Shown: positions 7,122 through 15,857, numbered from the stretch's first letter. The stretch is DNA of 49,860 nucleotides from Bacteroidales bacterium (GCA_017962275.1 JAGCVQ010000031.1:1-49860); one strand, 5' to 3'. Program-made: numbers and translations. Notes: generated by a model not told the origin, from the letters alone.

Positions 7122-8150
7122 CTATTTATTCGCTTTTTCCTCGTCGTTGTTATACCACTTCAGGTATTCTTCGGTGTACTGCCGGCCGGATTCCACCAAC
7201 TTCTGCTTTTTCGAGTCGGAAATGCCGAAATCGATGGCACGGACACCCAGCGTGTCGATATAAACCGTGCGCTGCCAGTCGTCGCTATGCAGGTGGACAT
7301 TGTCCTGGAAGTCGATGAGCGTGGTCACCAATGCCTTGGTATAGGTGAAGAAACTGCCGATCTCGTTGCGGACCGTGGCCTTGTGGGAGAGATACATCGA
7401 AATGTCTTCCTTGGCATCTAAACGGAAGCCCAACGTCTCCCGATTGTAAATGTACGGGTTGTCTCCGATTTTATCTTTCATGCTCTTTTTCGCATTGAAC
7501 TTATCATAGTACTCGGTGCGGCGGATGTTATTCATCTTGTCATCCACAAAGTTCTGCCTGTCGAAGGTCTTGATAGAATAGTTGTCCAACAACCCGCCGT
7601 CCACTAAGACATGATCCTTGTTTTCCCCACCCTTCATGGAAGCGAAGAAGAGCGGGATGGACATGGAAATGCGGGCGGCATCAGCCACCACGACATCCGG
7701 CGTGTCATCTGCATTGAAGACCACGGAGGTGCCTGTGGACAAATCGGCGCCCACCAGATAGATGTCTCTGTATTTATGGGTGGCGGCAAGTTTCCGGAAC
7801 GTTATCTCGCCATTTCCGGTTTTCTTTTTAATATATTCGACCATCTTGTCGCGGAAATAGTCGCCTTTGTACCAACCATACTCATCCAAAAGACGCTTCG
7901 TGTCGCGCACAATGCCGAACGAACTGTCCATGAACTTCTTGAAATTCAGGTCCCAAAGGATTTCCTTCATCTCCTCGGCAGTGTAACGCAACCCCACCAA
8001 GACCGCTATCATGGCACCGGCTGAAGTGCCCGCCACCCGCTTGACATTCTGCAAGATACCTTCTCTTTCGAGCACTTCGAGCGCCCCCACGTATGCGATG
8101 CCCTTCACACCACCGCCCTCAAAAACCAGATTGTTGAAATGATACGCCAT
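7122..8150 (-). CDS. Patatin-like phospholipase
   Basis: The 342-aa protein shows the complete patatin signature. The oxyanion-hole loop is EGGGVKGIAYVGAL near residues 11-24, the nucleophile motif is GTSAGA with Ser43, and the dyad aspartate is Asp184 in VDGGLLDN. Patatins are Ser-Asp lipid acyl hydrolases that release fatty acids from membrane phospholipids. There is no signal peptide, so it is probably cytoplasmic and may act on the inner membrane. It heads a two-gene unit with the membrane protein that follows. Some bacterial patatins are effectors in anti-phage systems, but no nucleotide cyclase or other signalling partner is nearby, so a housekeeping lipid role is equally possible. Confidence 0.88.
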   Translation of the reverse strand: MAYHFNNLVFEGGGVKGIAYVGALEVLEREGILQNVKRVAGTSAGAMIAVLVGLRYTAEEMKEILWDLNFKKFMDSSFGIVRDTKRLLDEYGWYKGDYFRDKMVEYIKKKTGNGEITFRKLAATHKYRDIYLVGADLSTGTSVVFNADDTPDVVVADAARISMSIPLFFASMKGGENKDHVLVDGGLLDNYSIKTFDRQNFVDDKMNNIRRTEYYDKFNAKKSMKDKIGDNPYIYNRETLGFRLDAKEDISMYLSHKATVRNEIGSFFTYTKALVTTLIDFQDNVHLHSDDWQRTVYIDTLGVRAIDFGISDSKKQKLVESGRQYTEEYLKWYNNDEEKANK

Positions 8151-8202
8151 TATGTTGGATATTTGATATTGAATACAGATATGATTGTGATTTGTGGTTA
8201 AT

Positions 8203-8244
8203 GGTTTATAGTTTAGGGTTTATAGTTTAGGGTTTAGAGTTTAT
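8203..8244. repeat. Short tandem phrase repeat GGTTTATAGTTTAG
   Basis: Two perfect 14-base copies (8203-8216, 8217-8230) plus a diverged third sit between the antiporter stop and the patatin start. This is one of several phrase-like repeats in intergenic DNA here. Confidence 0.7.
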
Positions 8245-8254
8245 GCATTTTGAA

Positions 8255-9688
8255 TTATGCTTGTTCCTCCTCGGTCCGCCGGAAAAATTTATACCCGATA
8301 AATGCAATCGTGATGGACATCAGTGGGGAAATGAGGTTGAAGAAGCAGTAGGGCAAGTATTCCAGCGTGGGGACTTTCAGTACCATGGATTGCGTCATGC
8401 CGCAGGTGTTCCAAGGGACGAGCACGGAGGTGACCGTGGCGGAATCCTCGGTGGAACGGCTCAGCAGGCGCCCTTCAAAACCCATTTCCTTGTAGAGCTG
8501 TTTGTAGATATTGCCCGTGAGCACGATGCTGAGATACTGGTCGCCCGTGGCCATATTGGCGAAAATGCCGGTTCCCACCGTTGTGGCCACCAGCGAACGC
8601 CGTCCGCTGATGCCGCGGGCCAGCGCCTCCGTGAGACTTCTCATCATGCCGCCGCCCGTCAGCGCACCCCCGAAAGCGGAAGCGCAGAAGATGAGGAACA
8701 CCGTGCTCAGCATCCCCTTCATGCCGCGGGTCTGCACCAACGCATTGAGAGCCTCATTGCCGGTGTCAACGGCCGTGCTGCTGTAGTAAGTGAGCATCAG
8801 TCCCCGGAAACGGCTACCATCCCCTAACTGAACCACGATATCGGGTTGCGCCACCAACATGACCATACCCGCCACCAAGGCCGACAGAAACAGAATGACC
8901 GCCGCCGGCAACCGCAGGGCGATAAGGACGGCGGTAAAAAGCGGCACCAAAAGCAACCACGGACTGATGACGAAGCTGTTCTGCAGTCCTTCGGCAAAAG
9001 AAGCTGCCTGATTGGCACTTTCGGCCGAATGGTTCAGACTGACCACCAGAAAGATAATCAACGCGATGATGAAAGAGGGCACCGTGGTGATGAGCATATA
9101 ACGGATATGCATGAAAAGCGGCACTTCGCCCACCGAAGAAGCCAGCACCGTGGTGTCTGAAAGCGGGGAAATCTTATCCCCGAAATAGGCACCCGAAATG
9201 ATGGCGCCGGCCGTCCAGCCCACCGAGAAACCATGCGCCGTGCCGATGCCGATCAAGGCGATGCCGACCGTGGCCACCGTGGTCCATGAACTACCGGTGA
9301 TGAGGGAAACCAAGGCACAAATCAAACAGGCCATGAACAGAAACAGCGACGGCGTAATCACTTTCATGCCGTAATAAATCATGGTCGGCACCACCCCGCT
9401 CATCATCCAGCTGCCGGAAATGGCGCCGATCAGAAACAGGATAAGGATGGCGGGACCTATGGTTCTGATGTTGTCGCCGATGGCGCCGTTGATGGTTTTC
9501 CACGACACCTTATAGCCCACCATGGCAATGGTCACGGCCACGGCGGCGGAAAAGAGCAACGCAGTCTGGCTGGCACCGTCAATCGCATCAGAACCGAACT
9601 CCTTGATCACAAGGACTTGCAATGCCACCAGCACCGCAAAGGGCACCAATGCGATAAGCCAATGGATTCGTGGAGTGTCGTCTTTCAT
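8255..9688 (-). CDS. NhaC-family Na+/H+ antiporter
   Basis: ATG 9688 (MKDDTPRIHW) is preferred to the TTG at 9703. The 477-aa product is almost entirely membrane helices, about a dozen. It has family-typical stretches LITGSSWTTVATVGIALIGI and GAYFGDKISPLSDTTVLASS, with the Asp and Ser/Thr residues expected near the ion path. NhaC proteins exchange Na+ for H+ (some exchange malate/lactate) across the inner membrane. The C-terminal half has STEDSATVTSVLVPWNTCG, also typical. It starts 23 bases after the FabG stop on the same strand, so it may be read through from that gene, although functions differ. No anomaly is seen in length or key residues. Confidence 0.9.
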   Translation of the reverse strand: MKDDTPRIHWLIALVPFAVLVALQVLVIKEFGSDAIDGASQTALLFSAAVAVTIAMVGYKVSWKTINGAIGDNIRTIGPAILILFLIGAISGSWMMSGVVPTMIYYGMKVITPSLFLFMACLICALVSLITGSSWTTVATVGIALIGIGTAHGFSVGWTAGAIISGAYFGDKISPLSDTTVLASSVGEVPLFMHIRYMLITTVPSFIIALIIFLVVSLNHSAESANQAASFAEGLQNSFVISPWLLLVPLFTAVLIALRLPAAVILFLSALVAGMVMLVAQPDIVVQLGDGSRFRGLMLTYYSSTAVDTGNEALNALVQTRGMKGMLSTVFLIFCASAFGGALTGGGMMRSLTEALARGISGRRSLVATTVGTGIFANMATGDQYLSIVLTGNIYKQLYKEMGFEGRLLSRSTEDSATVTSVLVPWNTCGMTQSMVLKVPTLEYLPYCFFNLISPLMSITIAFIGYKFFRRTEEEQA

Positions 9689-9711
9689 GACGCAGAATGA
9701 CAATCTTTATC

Positions 9712-10440
9712 CTAACTGTACATTCCGCCGTTCACCTGAATCACTTGCCCGGTGATGTAGGACGCTTCCGGGGAGGCGAGGAAGGCTACTGCGGCGGCCA
9801 CCTCGTCGGGAGTACCGAAACGCTGCGCGGGGATCATCTTGCTCAGCTCGGCCTCGTCCAGTCCAGCCGTCATGTCAGTGGCAATAAAGCCCGGCGCCAC
9901 AGCATTGACCGTGACTTTACGCTTGGCCACCTCCTGCGCCAACGCCTTGGTCGCGCCGATGATGGCGGCCTTGGCGGCACTGTAGTTGGTCTGTCCGGGC
10001 ACGCCCTTCAAGCCGGAAAGCGACGCCATGTTCACGATACGGCCTTCGCGCTTGCGCAACATCGTCTTCACCACACGACGGGTGATGTAGAAAAAGCCGT
10101 TCAGCGGCGCGTCGATGACACTGTGCCAGTCCTCGTCGCTCAGCATGATCATCAGATTGTCGCGGCGCGTGCCGGCGTTATTCACAAGCACCGCGATGAA
10201 GTCGTCGGGATGAGCCTGCTCCCACTGTTCGAGAGCGGCGTCCACGGCCTGCGCATTGGCAATGTCGAACTTCAACAGCTCGCACACACCGCCTTGCGCC
10301 TCGATCATCTGCTTGGTCTCTTCGGCAGCGGCATCGTTACTCACATAATTGACTATCACGGGCATCCCGTCGCGGGAAAGGCGAAGCGCCACTGCGCGTC
10401 CGATACCACGGGAGCCTCCGGTTATGAGTGCGTATTTCAT
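9712..10440 (-). CDS. fabG: 3-oxoacyl-[acyl-carrier-protein] reductase (FabG-type SDR)
   Basis: The 242-aa SDR has the NADPH-binding GGSRGIG near residues 8-14, the NNAG motif, and a catalytic Ser-Tyr-Lys set in MASLSGLKGVPGQTNYSAAK. It ends ITGQVIQVNGGMYS, the classical FabG C-terminus. It reduces 3-oxoacyl-ACP in fatty-acid or polyene chain elongation. The gene directly upstream is an aromatic ammonia-lyase, and FabG homologues sit beside such lyases in flexirubin/aryl-polyene clusters, so this is probably a pathway-specific reductase rather than the housekeeping copy. About 115 bases of phrase-like repeats separate the two genes, so strict co-transcription is not certain. Confidence 0.85.
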   Translation of the reverse strand: MKYALITGGSRGIGRAVALRLSRDGMPVIVNYVSNDAAAEETKQMIEAQGGVCELLKFDIANAQAVDAALEQWEQAHPDDFIAVLVNNAGTRRDNLMIMLSDEDWHSVIDAPLNGFFYITRRVVKTMLRKREGRIVNMASLSGLKGVPGQTNYSAAKAAIIGATKALAQEVAKRKVTVNAVAPGFIATDMTAGLDEAELSKMIPAQRFGTPDEVAAAVAFLASPEASYITGQVIQVNGGMYS

Positions 10441-10554
10441 ATTTTTATAATGGTTATGGGTTATGGGTTATTGGTTATTGAAGCTTATTGGGTTACAGTG
10501 TTAGGTTTCAGGTTTCAAGGTACATAAGGTTAGGATCACCCTCATTATTAATTA
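10441..10554. repeat. Phrase-like repeats between fabG and the ammonia-lyase
   Basis: The gap contains repeated GGTTATGGGTTATTGGTTATT-like words (about 10449-10480), a GGTTTCAGGTTTCAAGG stretch and an ATTAATTATCAATTATCC end that reaches the lyase stop. No gene is seen. Confidence 0.5.
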
Positions 10555-12084
10555 TCAATTATCCATTATTAGCGGGTTCCCCATCAAGAATTCCTGCACG
10601 TTCCGGATATCCTCGTAGAACGGGGTATCTTCGATGAAGACGGGACAGATTTCGCGCACCTGCTTGTAAATCTGTCGGGAAATCGGGGCGAGTTTGTCCG
10701 CAATCTTCAGGATGTCAACGGCTTGGGCGAAGGCGATGTACTGGATGGCCAGCACCTGCCAGGCGTTGTCGATGACACGGCGGGTGAGCAACGCGGTATT
10801 CGTTCCCATACTCACAATATCCTGATTATCATTGTTATTCGGGATGCTGTGCACGTAGTTGGGCATGGCAAGCGTCTGGCACTCGGCGGTGGTGGAGGTG
10901 GCTGTGAACTGGCACGCCTGCATCCCGTAATTCAGTCCCAACTTACCCATGTTGAGGAACGGCGGCAGGATGCCGTTGATGCGGTCGTGGAAAAGGTAGT
11001 TGAGCTGCCGTTCGGCGGTCATCACGAGGCGCACCATCGCGATCTTCACTTTGTCCTGTTCCAAAGAGATGTAGTCACCGTGGAAGTTGCCACCGTGATA
11101 GACGTTGCGGGTCTCGGGATCCACAATCGGGTTGTCGCAGGCGGAATTAACCTCCTCCTCCAACACGCGGCGACAGTTGGCCAACGTGTCGTAAATCGGT
11201 CCCAGAATCTGCGGCGTACAACGCAACGAATAGTAAGCCTGCACTTTATGCTCGAACGTTTCCTCGGTATGGTGACCATCGTAAAGCAGGTGTTCTCGCT
11301 GTTGTAGACATTGGCTGTCGCGGGCGAGCACGCGCATCCGCATGGCGATCACCTGCTGCCCTTCGTGACGGCGCACCTCGTTCAGCGGTGCGGCCATCCA
11401 ATCATCGTAGGAGCCGGCAATCTCGTTCATCATCACCGCAGCCAAGGTAGCCCAATCCAAAAGTTGCTCGGCCTGGAACTGGTTGACCATCGCCACGCCG
11501 GTCATCACACCGGTGCCGTTGGTGATGGAGAGTCCCTCGCGGATGTGAATCTTGAACGGTTCCAACCCATTCTCCTTCAGCACTTCCGCCGCAGGACGCC
11601 ATTCGCCGTGGTAGTGAACTCTCCCCTCCCCGATCATCGTCAGGGCGAGGTGCGCTAATTGCACAAGGTCGCCACTGGCCCCCACGCTGCCGTGCTGGGG
11701 AATCATCGGGAGGATGTCGCGGTTGATCATCTCCACCAACAACTTCACCAGATCGGGATGCACGCCGGAACGCGCTTGCAAGAAGGTTCCGAGGCGGGCC
11801 ACCATCGCGGCCTTCACGCAATCGTCGGGCAGCGGTTCGCCCGCGCCTGTGGAGTGACTGCGGATAATATTGTATTGTAAAGCAATGAGATGGTCATCTT
11901 CGACGCGCCATTGCGCCATCGGTCCAAAACCGGTATTGATGCCGTAGATGATCTTGTCCGCGCTGAATTCTTTCAGAAAATCGTAACATGCCGCTACCTT
12001 GTCCATCGGCAGGTCGGCAAGGTTTATCTTTTTGTCTTCGTAAACGATATTTTCGACGTCAGAGAGGGTAAAAATGGTATTCAT
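10555..12084 (-). CDS. Aromatic amino-acid ammonia-lyase (probable tyrosine ammonia-lyase, flexirubin type)
   Basis: The 509-aa MIO enzyme has the autocatalytic Ala136-Ser137-Gly138 in GSVGASGDLVQLAHLAL and the catalytic Tyr47 in IYGINTGFGPMAQ. Its sequence tracks the tyrosine ammonia-lyase of Flavobacterium johnsoniae through most of its length (for example LQYNIIRSHSTGAGEPL, YHGGNFHGDYISLE, VHSIPNNNDNQDIVSMGTN). True HutH proteins instead have ASGDLAPLAH. It should deaminate tyrosine to p-coumarate, the starter of flexirubin/aryl-polyene pigments. FabG follows and a glycosyltransferase precedes it. No hutU/hutI/ftcD gene is near, which argues against histidine catabolism. Substrate preference is inferred from similarity. 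Confidence 0.82.
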   Translation of the reverse strand: MNTIFTLSDVENIVYEDKKINLADLPMDKVAACYDFLKEFSADKIIYGINTGFGPMAQWRVEDDHLIALQYNIIRSHSTGAGEPLPDDCVKAAMVARLGTFLQARSGVHPDLVKLLVEMINRDILPMIPQHGSVGASGDLVQLAHLALTMIGEGRVHYHGEWRPAAEVLKENGLEPFKIHIREGLSITNGTGVMTGVAMVNQFQAEQLLDWATLAAVMMNEIAGSYDDWMAAPLNEVRRHEGQQVIAMRMRVLARDSQCLQQREHLLYDGHHTEETFEHKVQAYYSLRCTPQILGPIYDTLANCRRVLEEEVNSACDNPIVDPETRNVYHGGNFHGDYISLEQDKVKIAMVRLVMTAERQLNYLFHDRINGILPPFLNMGKLGLNYGMQACQFTATSTTAECQTLAMPNYVHSIPNNNDNQDIVSMGTNTALLTRRVIDNAWQVLAIQYIAFAQAVDILKIADKLAPISRQIYKQVREICPVFIEDTPFYEDIRNVQEFLMGNPLIMDN

Positions 12085-12105
12085 CTAATTTCAGATTTGC
12101 GGCCG

Positions 12106-12113
12106 CGAAGATA
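12106..12113 (-). promoter_or_regulatory. -7-like element TATCTTCG before the ammonia-lyase
   Basis: On the minus strand TATCTTCG differs from TAnnTTTG at one base and lies 22 bases before the ATG. It sits in the 43-base gap between the lyase start and the glycosyltransferase stop, implying a separate promoter for the lyase. Confidence 0.4.
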
Positions 12114-12127
12114 CTATTTTTTCGCTA

Positions 12128-14080
12128 TCAGTCGCCCAACTTCCTGAAGCCGCCCGTCAGGACCGTCAAATCCTGTCGGACTGAATAGTTGCGGACATAC
12201 AGTTCCTCGGTGCGGGCAAGCATCTCCTCGGAGAAAGCGCAGTCGGGATAGGCGTCGGCGGGATGAAGCACGCCTTCAGGGAGCGGGTCGCCCGACACTT
12301 GCGACTCTGGCCGCAATCCCACCCAGCTCTTCCGACCGCCCAACACGGCGAAAAGGTTGCGCACGAACGGGCCCTTATGATCCACAAACCAGATATCCAC
12401 AGGGAGAAGCAGGATGAGCGTCAGCGCCGCAAAAATGTCGAAAGCGCGCTTGCAGCGACGGTTTCTCGGCTGATAGACCGGCTGCAGCGGGATTGTGTAG
12501 AGGTCGTCGGCAGTGAAGATGGAGTTGCTTCCAATGAGCGACAGCGTGTCCTCGGGCGCGATCTTGAATTCCACGGGCTTGTCTTGAAGACGATTCATCC
12601 ATCCGATAATTTGCTCTGCCGGGATGTCCCGGGCACAGAAAATCACCTCGTTGATCTGGTAAATCGTGAGCAGTTCAGACAAATCCTCCACATTCCCGAT
12701 ACGCAGATGGCTCTTGATCTCAACGGGTTGCGTGTTCACGATGCCGACAAACTCGCGAGGGGTATTCATGGATTGGACCATGTTCAGCACCCGTTCCGTT
12801 TCCTCAGGACCGCCCACAATGACGATGCGCTGCCTCAAACGACGAGTGTCGGCATCCAAAAGGTGCCAGCGGATGAGCAGATACCGCAACAGGTTGACCA
12901 CAATCAACGCCCACACGGCACCGATGACCACCACAGCACGTGAGAAGCGCATGGTCTCAGGCAACAGCGCGTAAATCAGCAGGATGACAATCACCCCGAT
13001 GATGATGCCCCTGTTCAGCAACGACCGATTTACCGGCTTACGATAGCCGCCGCTCAGCCAAATCGCCAGCTGCCACAACAACGTATATCCAGGAAGCACC
13101 GCGTAGAAATAATAGTCGGGGAAAAAGGAATTCCGGTGGTAGAGCACCGCATGATCCCAATATTTCGAAATGGCAAACAATCCCGCGAAAATCAGGATAA
13201 AGTCGAGCAGTGGCAGCATAATCTTGCCGACAAGCCTTTTGATGGCGGCCAAGGCGGCCCGGAACCAAATCGCCGCATCCACCGCCACGTTGAATATCTT
13301 GGCATTGTTGGCAGAGAAATGCTTCCGTGCAAAAATCTGCATCGCCTTGTAAAAAATATAGACGTAGTTCAGGCTCCCCTTCTTCGTGCTCTCGCCCTTG
13401 TAGTGGATGATGCGCGTCTGAGGGAAGTAGTAGTTCTTGTATCCGCCCTTCAAAATCCTGTAAGACAGATCGATGTCCTCGCCGTACATAAAGTAGTCCT
13501 CGTCCAAAAGTCCCACTTGGTCGAGTACCGAGCGACGCATCATCATGAACGCGCCGGCGAGCACCTCCACCTCGTGGGTCTCGTCCTCGCCGATATAGGT
13601 GGCGTGGTAAGCCCCGAACTTCTTCGATTTCGGGAAGAGTTTCGACAGCCCGAACAGCTTGTAGAACGATGCCGACGGATAAGGGATACCGCGTTTCGAC
13701 TCCGGCAGGAAGCGACCCTGACCATCGACCATCTTCACGCCGAGTCCGCCGCAGTCGGGAGTCTCGTCCATAAAACGGATGCATTTCTCGAAGGTATCCT
13801 CTTCCACCAACGTGTCGGGATTGAGCAGCAGCACGTATTCGCCCGTGGAAACGCAGATGGCCTGGTTGTTTGCCCGCGCAAACCCCACGTTGTCAGCATT
13901 CTCAATCAACTTCACCTGCGGGAACCGCTCCTTCACCATCGCCACGGAATTATCGACCGAATGGTTATCGACCACATAGATTTCCCCCTCGATACCGCGC
14001 ATAGCCTTCAACGCCGACGCGAGCGCCTGCTCCAAAAACGCCGATACGTTGTAGTTTACTATGATGACACTTAACTTCAT
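12128..14080 (-). CDS. Multidomain membrane glycosyltransferase: GT2 plus degenerate sugar-transferase module
   Basis: This 650-aa protein has a GT2 domain at about residues 1-250 with VIIVNYN, YVVDNHSVDNS, NADNVGFARANNQA and LLLNPDT, resembling rhamnosyltransferase-type enzymes. Then come several membrane helices at about 275-400. A CoA/nucleotide-binding-like domain follows (RIVIVGGPEETERVLNMV, about 425-530), as in the N-terminal half of undecaprenyl-phosphate sugar transferases. The C-terminus (KRAFDIFAALTLILLLP, then GGRKSWVGLRPE) keeps the outline of a bacterial sugar transferase but is short and lacks most catalytic residues. It probably transfers a sugar from a nucleotide donor onto a lipid-linked or cell-envelope acceptor. 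Position beside the ammonia-lyase and FabG may mean pigment or envelope glycosylation; this is inferred. Confidence 0.75.
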   Translation of the reverse strand: MKLSVIIVNYNVSAFLEQALASALKAMRGIEGEIYVVDNHSVDNSVAMVKERFPQVKLIENADNVGFARANNQAICVSTGEYVLLLNPDTLVEEDTFEKCIRFMDETPDCGGLGVKMVDGQGRFLPESKRGIPYPSASFYKLFGLSKLFPKSKKFGAYHATYIGEDETHEVEVLAGAFMMMRRSVLDQVGLLDEDYFMYGEDIDLSYRILKGGYKNYYFPQTRIIHYKGESTKKGSLNYVYIFYKAMQIFARKHFSANNAKIFNVAVDAAIWFRAALAAIKRLVGKIMLPLLDFILIFAGLFAISKYWDHAVLYHRNSFFPDYYFYAVLPGYTLLWQLAIWLSGGYRKPVNRSLLNRGIIIGVIVILLIYALLPETMRFSRAVVVIGAVWALIVVNLLRYLLIRWHLLDADTRRLRQRIVIVGGPEETERVLNMVQSMNTPREFVGIVNTQPVEIKSHLRIGNVEDLSELLTIYQINEVIFCARDIPAEQIIGWMNRLQDKPVEFKIAPEDTLSLIGSNSIFTADDLYTIPLQPVYQPRNRRCKRAFDIFAALTLILLLPVDIWFVDHKGPFVRNLFAVLGGRKSWVGLRPESQVSGDPLPEGVLHPADAYPDCAFSEEMLARTEELYVRNYSVRQDLTVLTGGFRKLGD

Positions 14081-14090
14081 GGGGGTAGAG

Positions 14091-14125
14091 GGTTACACGG
14101 TTACACGGTTATAGGGTTATAGGTT
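14091..14125. repeat. GGTTACAC-type 8-base tandem repeat
   Basis: Repeats of GGTTACAC degrading into GGTTATAG follow directly upstream of the glycosyltransferase start. This is the reverse complement of the TAACCGTG units at 49328-49380. Confidence 0.65.
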
Positions 14126-14126
14126 G

Positions 14127-14219
14127 CCCCACACTGCGGCTATCGCCTTGTGTGGGGTTAATTGCACTTCGTGCGTTTTGTCTCTTCGAGACTGCTTTAA
14201 GGAATTATTTTTCAATATG
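14127..14219 (-). repeat. ~92-bp multi-hairpin dispersed element, copy 1 (inverted)
   Basis: Read on the minus strand it runs from ATATTGAAAAATAATTCC through AAGCAGTCTCGAAGAGACAA and GCACGAAGTGCAATTAACCC to CCCCACACAAGG...CCGCAGTGTGGGG. Three more copies on the plus strand lie at 33147, 36611 and 38067. Each holds three nested hairpins. Confidence 0.8.
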
Positions 14220-14264
14220 TTAAGCTTCGTTCGTGACAGCTAACTACTAACTGCTAACTACTAA

Positions 14265-14918
14265 CTAAAAATACGCCAGCACGGTCTTCTTCGACACCAC
14301 CTTGTCGCCTTTGCTGACGGCGACGACGGCGTCTTTTGGGAGGAAGACATCCACGCGGGAACCGAACTTGATCATACCGACCTCCTCGCCCTGCTCCACA
14401 TGGTCGCCGACTTCGGGGTAGCTGATGATGCGGCGCGCCACGAAGCCCGCGATCTGCCGGAAGAGCACCTCCACACCGTCGTTGCGCACCACAATGGTGT
14501 TGTGCTCGTTGTCAACGGAAGATTTCGGCAGCTTGGCAATCGCATACTTGCCGGGATGGTAAGCTGTATAGGAAATTTCGCCCGAAACCGGGTAGCTGTT
14601 CACATGCACGTTGTTGATGGACATAAAGATGGAAATCTTCAGCCGCTCATCCTTGAAATACTCATGCTCGAAAGCGTCACCGACATACACGATAGTACCG
14701 TCAGCAGGAGAAAGCACCCCGTCGTCCACCACGTTGATCACACGTGTCGGGACACGGAAGAAACGCAGGATCAGGATGCCTAAGATAAGCATGATGCTGA
14801 AGAAAATCAGGTTCACCCACCACAAATGCGCCAGCAACAGCACGTAGAAGAGCGATGTCAGCGCAATGGTGACGAAACTGACGAAGATGATCAGTTTTCC
14901 CGCCTGATGAAACTTCAT
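14265..14918 (-). CDS. psd: Phosphatidylserine decarboxylase family protein
   Basis: The ATG at 14918 (MKFHQAGKLI) is preferred to the GTG at 14927. The 217-aa product has two N-terminal membrane helices (about residues 9-50), then DDGVLSPADGTIVYVGD, SIFMSINNVHVNSYPV with the conserved histidine, YHPGKYAIAKLPKSSVDNEH, and the self-cleavage site in MIKFGSRVDVFLP. Gly-Ser there yields the pyruvoyl group in this short-type PSD. It converts phosphatidylserine to phosphatidylethanolamine at the inner membrane. It follows a lipoprotein gene by 15 bases on the same strand. No pssA is adjacent. The stop codon lies in an AGTTAGC-type repeat, so the very end of the protein borders repetitive DNA. Confidence 0.88.
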   Translation of the reverse strand: MKFHQAGKLIIFVSFVTIALTSLFYVLLLAHLWWVNLIFFSIMLILGILILRFFRVPTRVINVVDDGVLSPADGTIVYVGDAFEHEYFKDERLKISIFMSINNVHVNSYPVSGEISYTAYHPGKYAIAKLPKSSVDNEHNTIVVRNDGVEVLFRQIAGFVARRIISYPEVGDHVEQGEEVGMIKFGSRVDVFLPKDAVVAVSKGDKVVSKKTVLAYF

Positions 14919-14933
14919 GCCTATCACCGGAAC

Positions 14934-15857
14934 TTACTTTTTATATAAGATATAGGTGTGGGTCGGAACGTTGTTTTCCGAAGAGACAGTCACGAACTGA
15001 CGCGGATAATGCTTGTCGTTCATATAATGCAATCCCTCGTAGCTGTAGGTGATGTCCTCCACCTTGGCCAATTGGTTCGCCACGTACTTTTCAATGTGCT
15101 CCGTCAACGGGAGGTTAAGGTAGTAGCCTGACAAACCGGCGTATGCAAACGGTAGCCCGTAGAACGGGTTGTAGGAGGTCACATCGTAAGTGAGGGTATG
15201 TCTGAACACGGTCAGCTCCGCCGGGATGGAATCCACGTAAGAACTGATATTGTTGTAATCTTTGTGTTTGCCGGGATCGTACGTCAGACGGCGGATAGAG
15301 TAAATCTGCAGATCTTTGGAGCCGCTTTTGACAACCGCCTCGGCCATTTCCCGGTTATCACCGAACACCTTGCAGAAAAGCTGGTGTCTCAAACTCTTCG
15401 GATTGGTGAAAAGGCTGTCGTAGAAGGCGCGGTCGCACGTGGTCTCGATGTAGTCGATGCGGCCTTTGTCCGGATCCTTTTTCCCAGTATGACGATGGAA
15501 CACATATTCCGCCTTCACCTGCCCGTCAACAGTGTAGGTCATCTTGTCCACTAATTGGTCGGTCCACTTGAAATCAATCGCTTCGGTGAAAAGCTCACCC
15601 ACATGCACGATCTTGCTCACCGTTTTGTCCTTGTTGTAGGTGAAATCGTAAGAATAGAGACTGTCAACCACAATCTGCTGGAGTTGCTTGCCCTTGCTGT
15701 CGTAAATAAAGACCTCGTTCGGGTCGCCCACATCGCTGCGGTACCAGATCTTGCTGATCTTGCAGGTCGGGTTGTAGATTTCTTCATCGGGCTTGCAGGA
15801 GGTGAGGGAAGTCACCAGCAAAGCCATCATTAACAGGGGTAATAAATATTTTTTCAT
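14934..15857 (-). CDS. Lipoprotein of unknown function
   Basis: ATG 15857 (MKKYLLPLLMMALLVTSLTS, then Cys21) is chosen; the TTG-initiated extension adds three residues only. The lipobox is TSLTSC, followed by KPDEEIYN, so the protein is probably anchored in the membrane. The 307-aa product contains many short beta-strand-like segments such as VFIYDSKGKQLQQIVVD and YTYNKDKTVSKIVHV, a pattern seen in Bacteroidales DUF4595-like lipoproteins with YD/RHS-like strands. I do not recognise a catalytic motif. It is read into psd (15 bases apart). A TATCTTTG promoter word lies 29 bases upstream. Confidence 0.7.
   Translation of the reverse strand: MKKYLLPLLMMALLVTSLTSCKPDEEIYNPTCKISKIWYRSDVGDPNEVFIYDSKGKQLQQIVVDSLYSYDFTYNKDKTVSKIVHVGELFTEAIDFKWTDQLVDKMTYTVDGQVKAEYVFHRHTGKKDPDKGRIDYIETTCDRAFYDSLFTNPKSLRHQLFCKVFGDNREMAEAVVKSGSKDLQIYSIRRLTYDPGKHKDYNNISSYVDSIPAELTVFRHTLTYDVTSYNPFYGLPFAYAGLSGYYLNLPLTEHIEKYVANQLAKVEDITYSYEGLHYMNDKHYPRQFVTVSSENNVPTHTYILYKK

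Noticed and set aside
9697-10527. 276-codon plus-strand frame opposite fabG
   Set aside because: Antisense to a full-length FabG; its protein is rich in His, Gly and Arg with no domain.
10555-12084. Ammonia-lyase as histidine ammonia-lyase (hutH)
   Set aside because: The sequence around the MIO site (ASGDLVQLAHLAL) and much of the protein follow the flexirubin-type lyase, and no other histidine-utilisation gene is adjacent.
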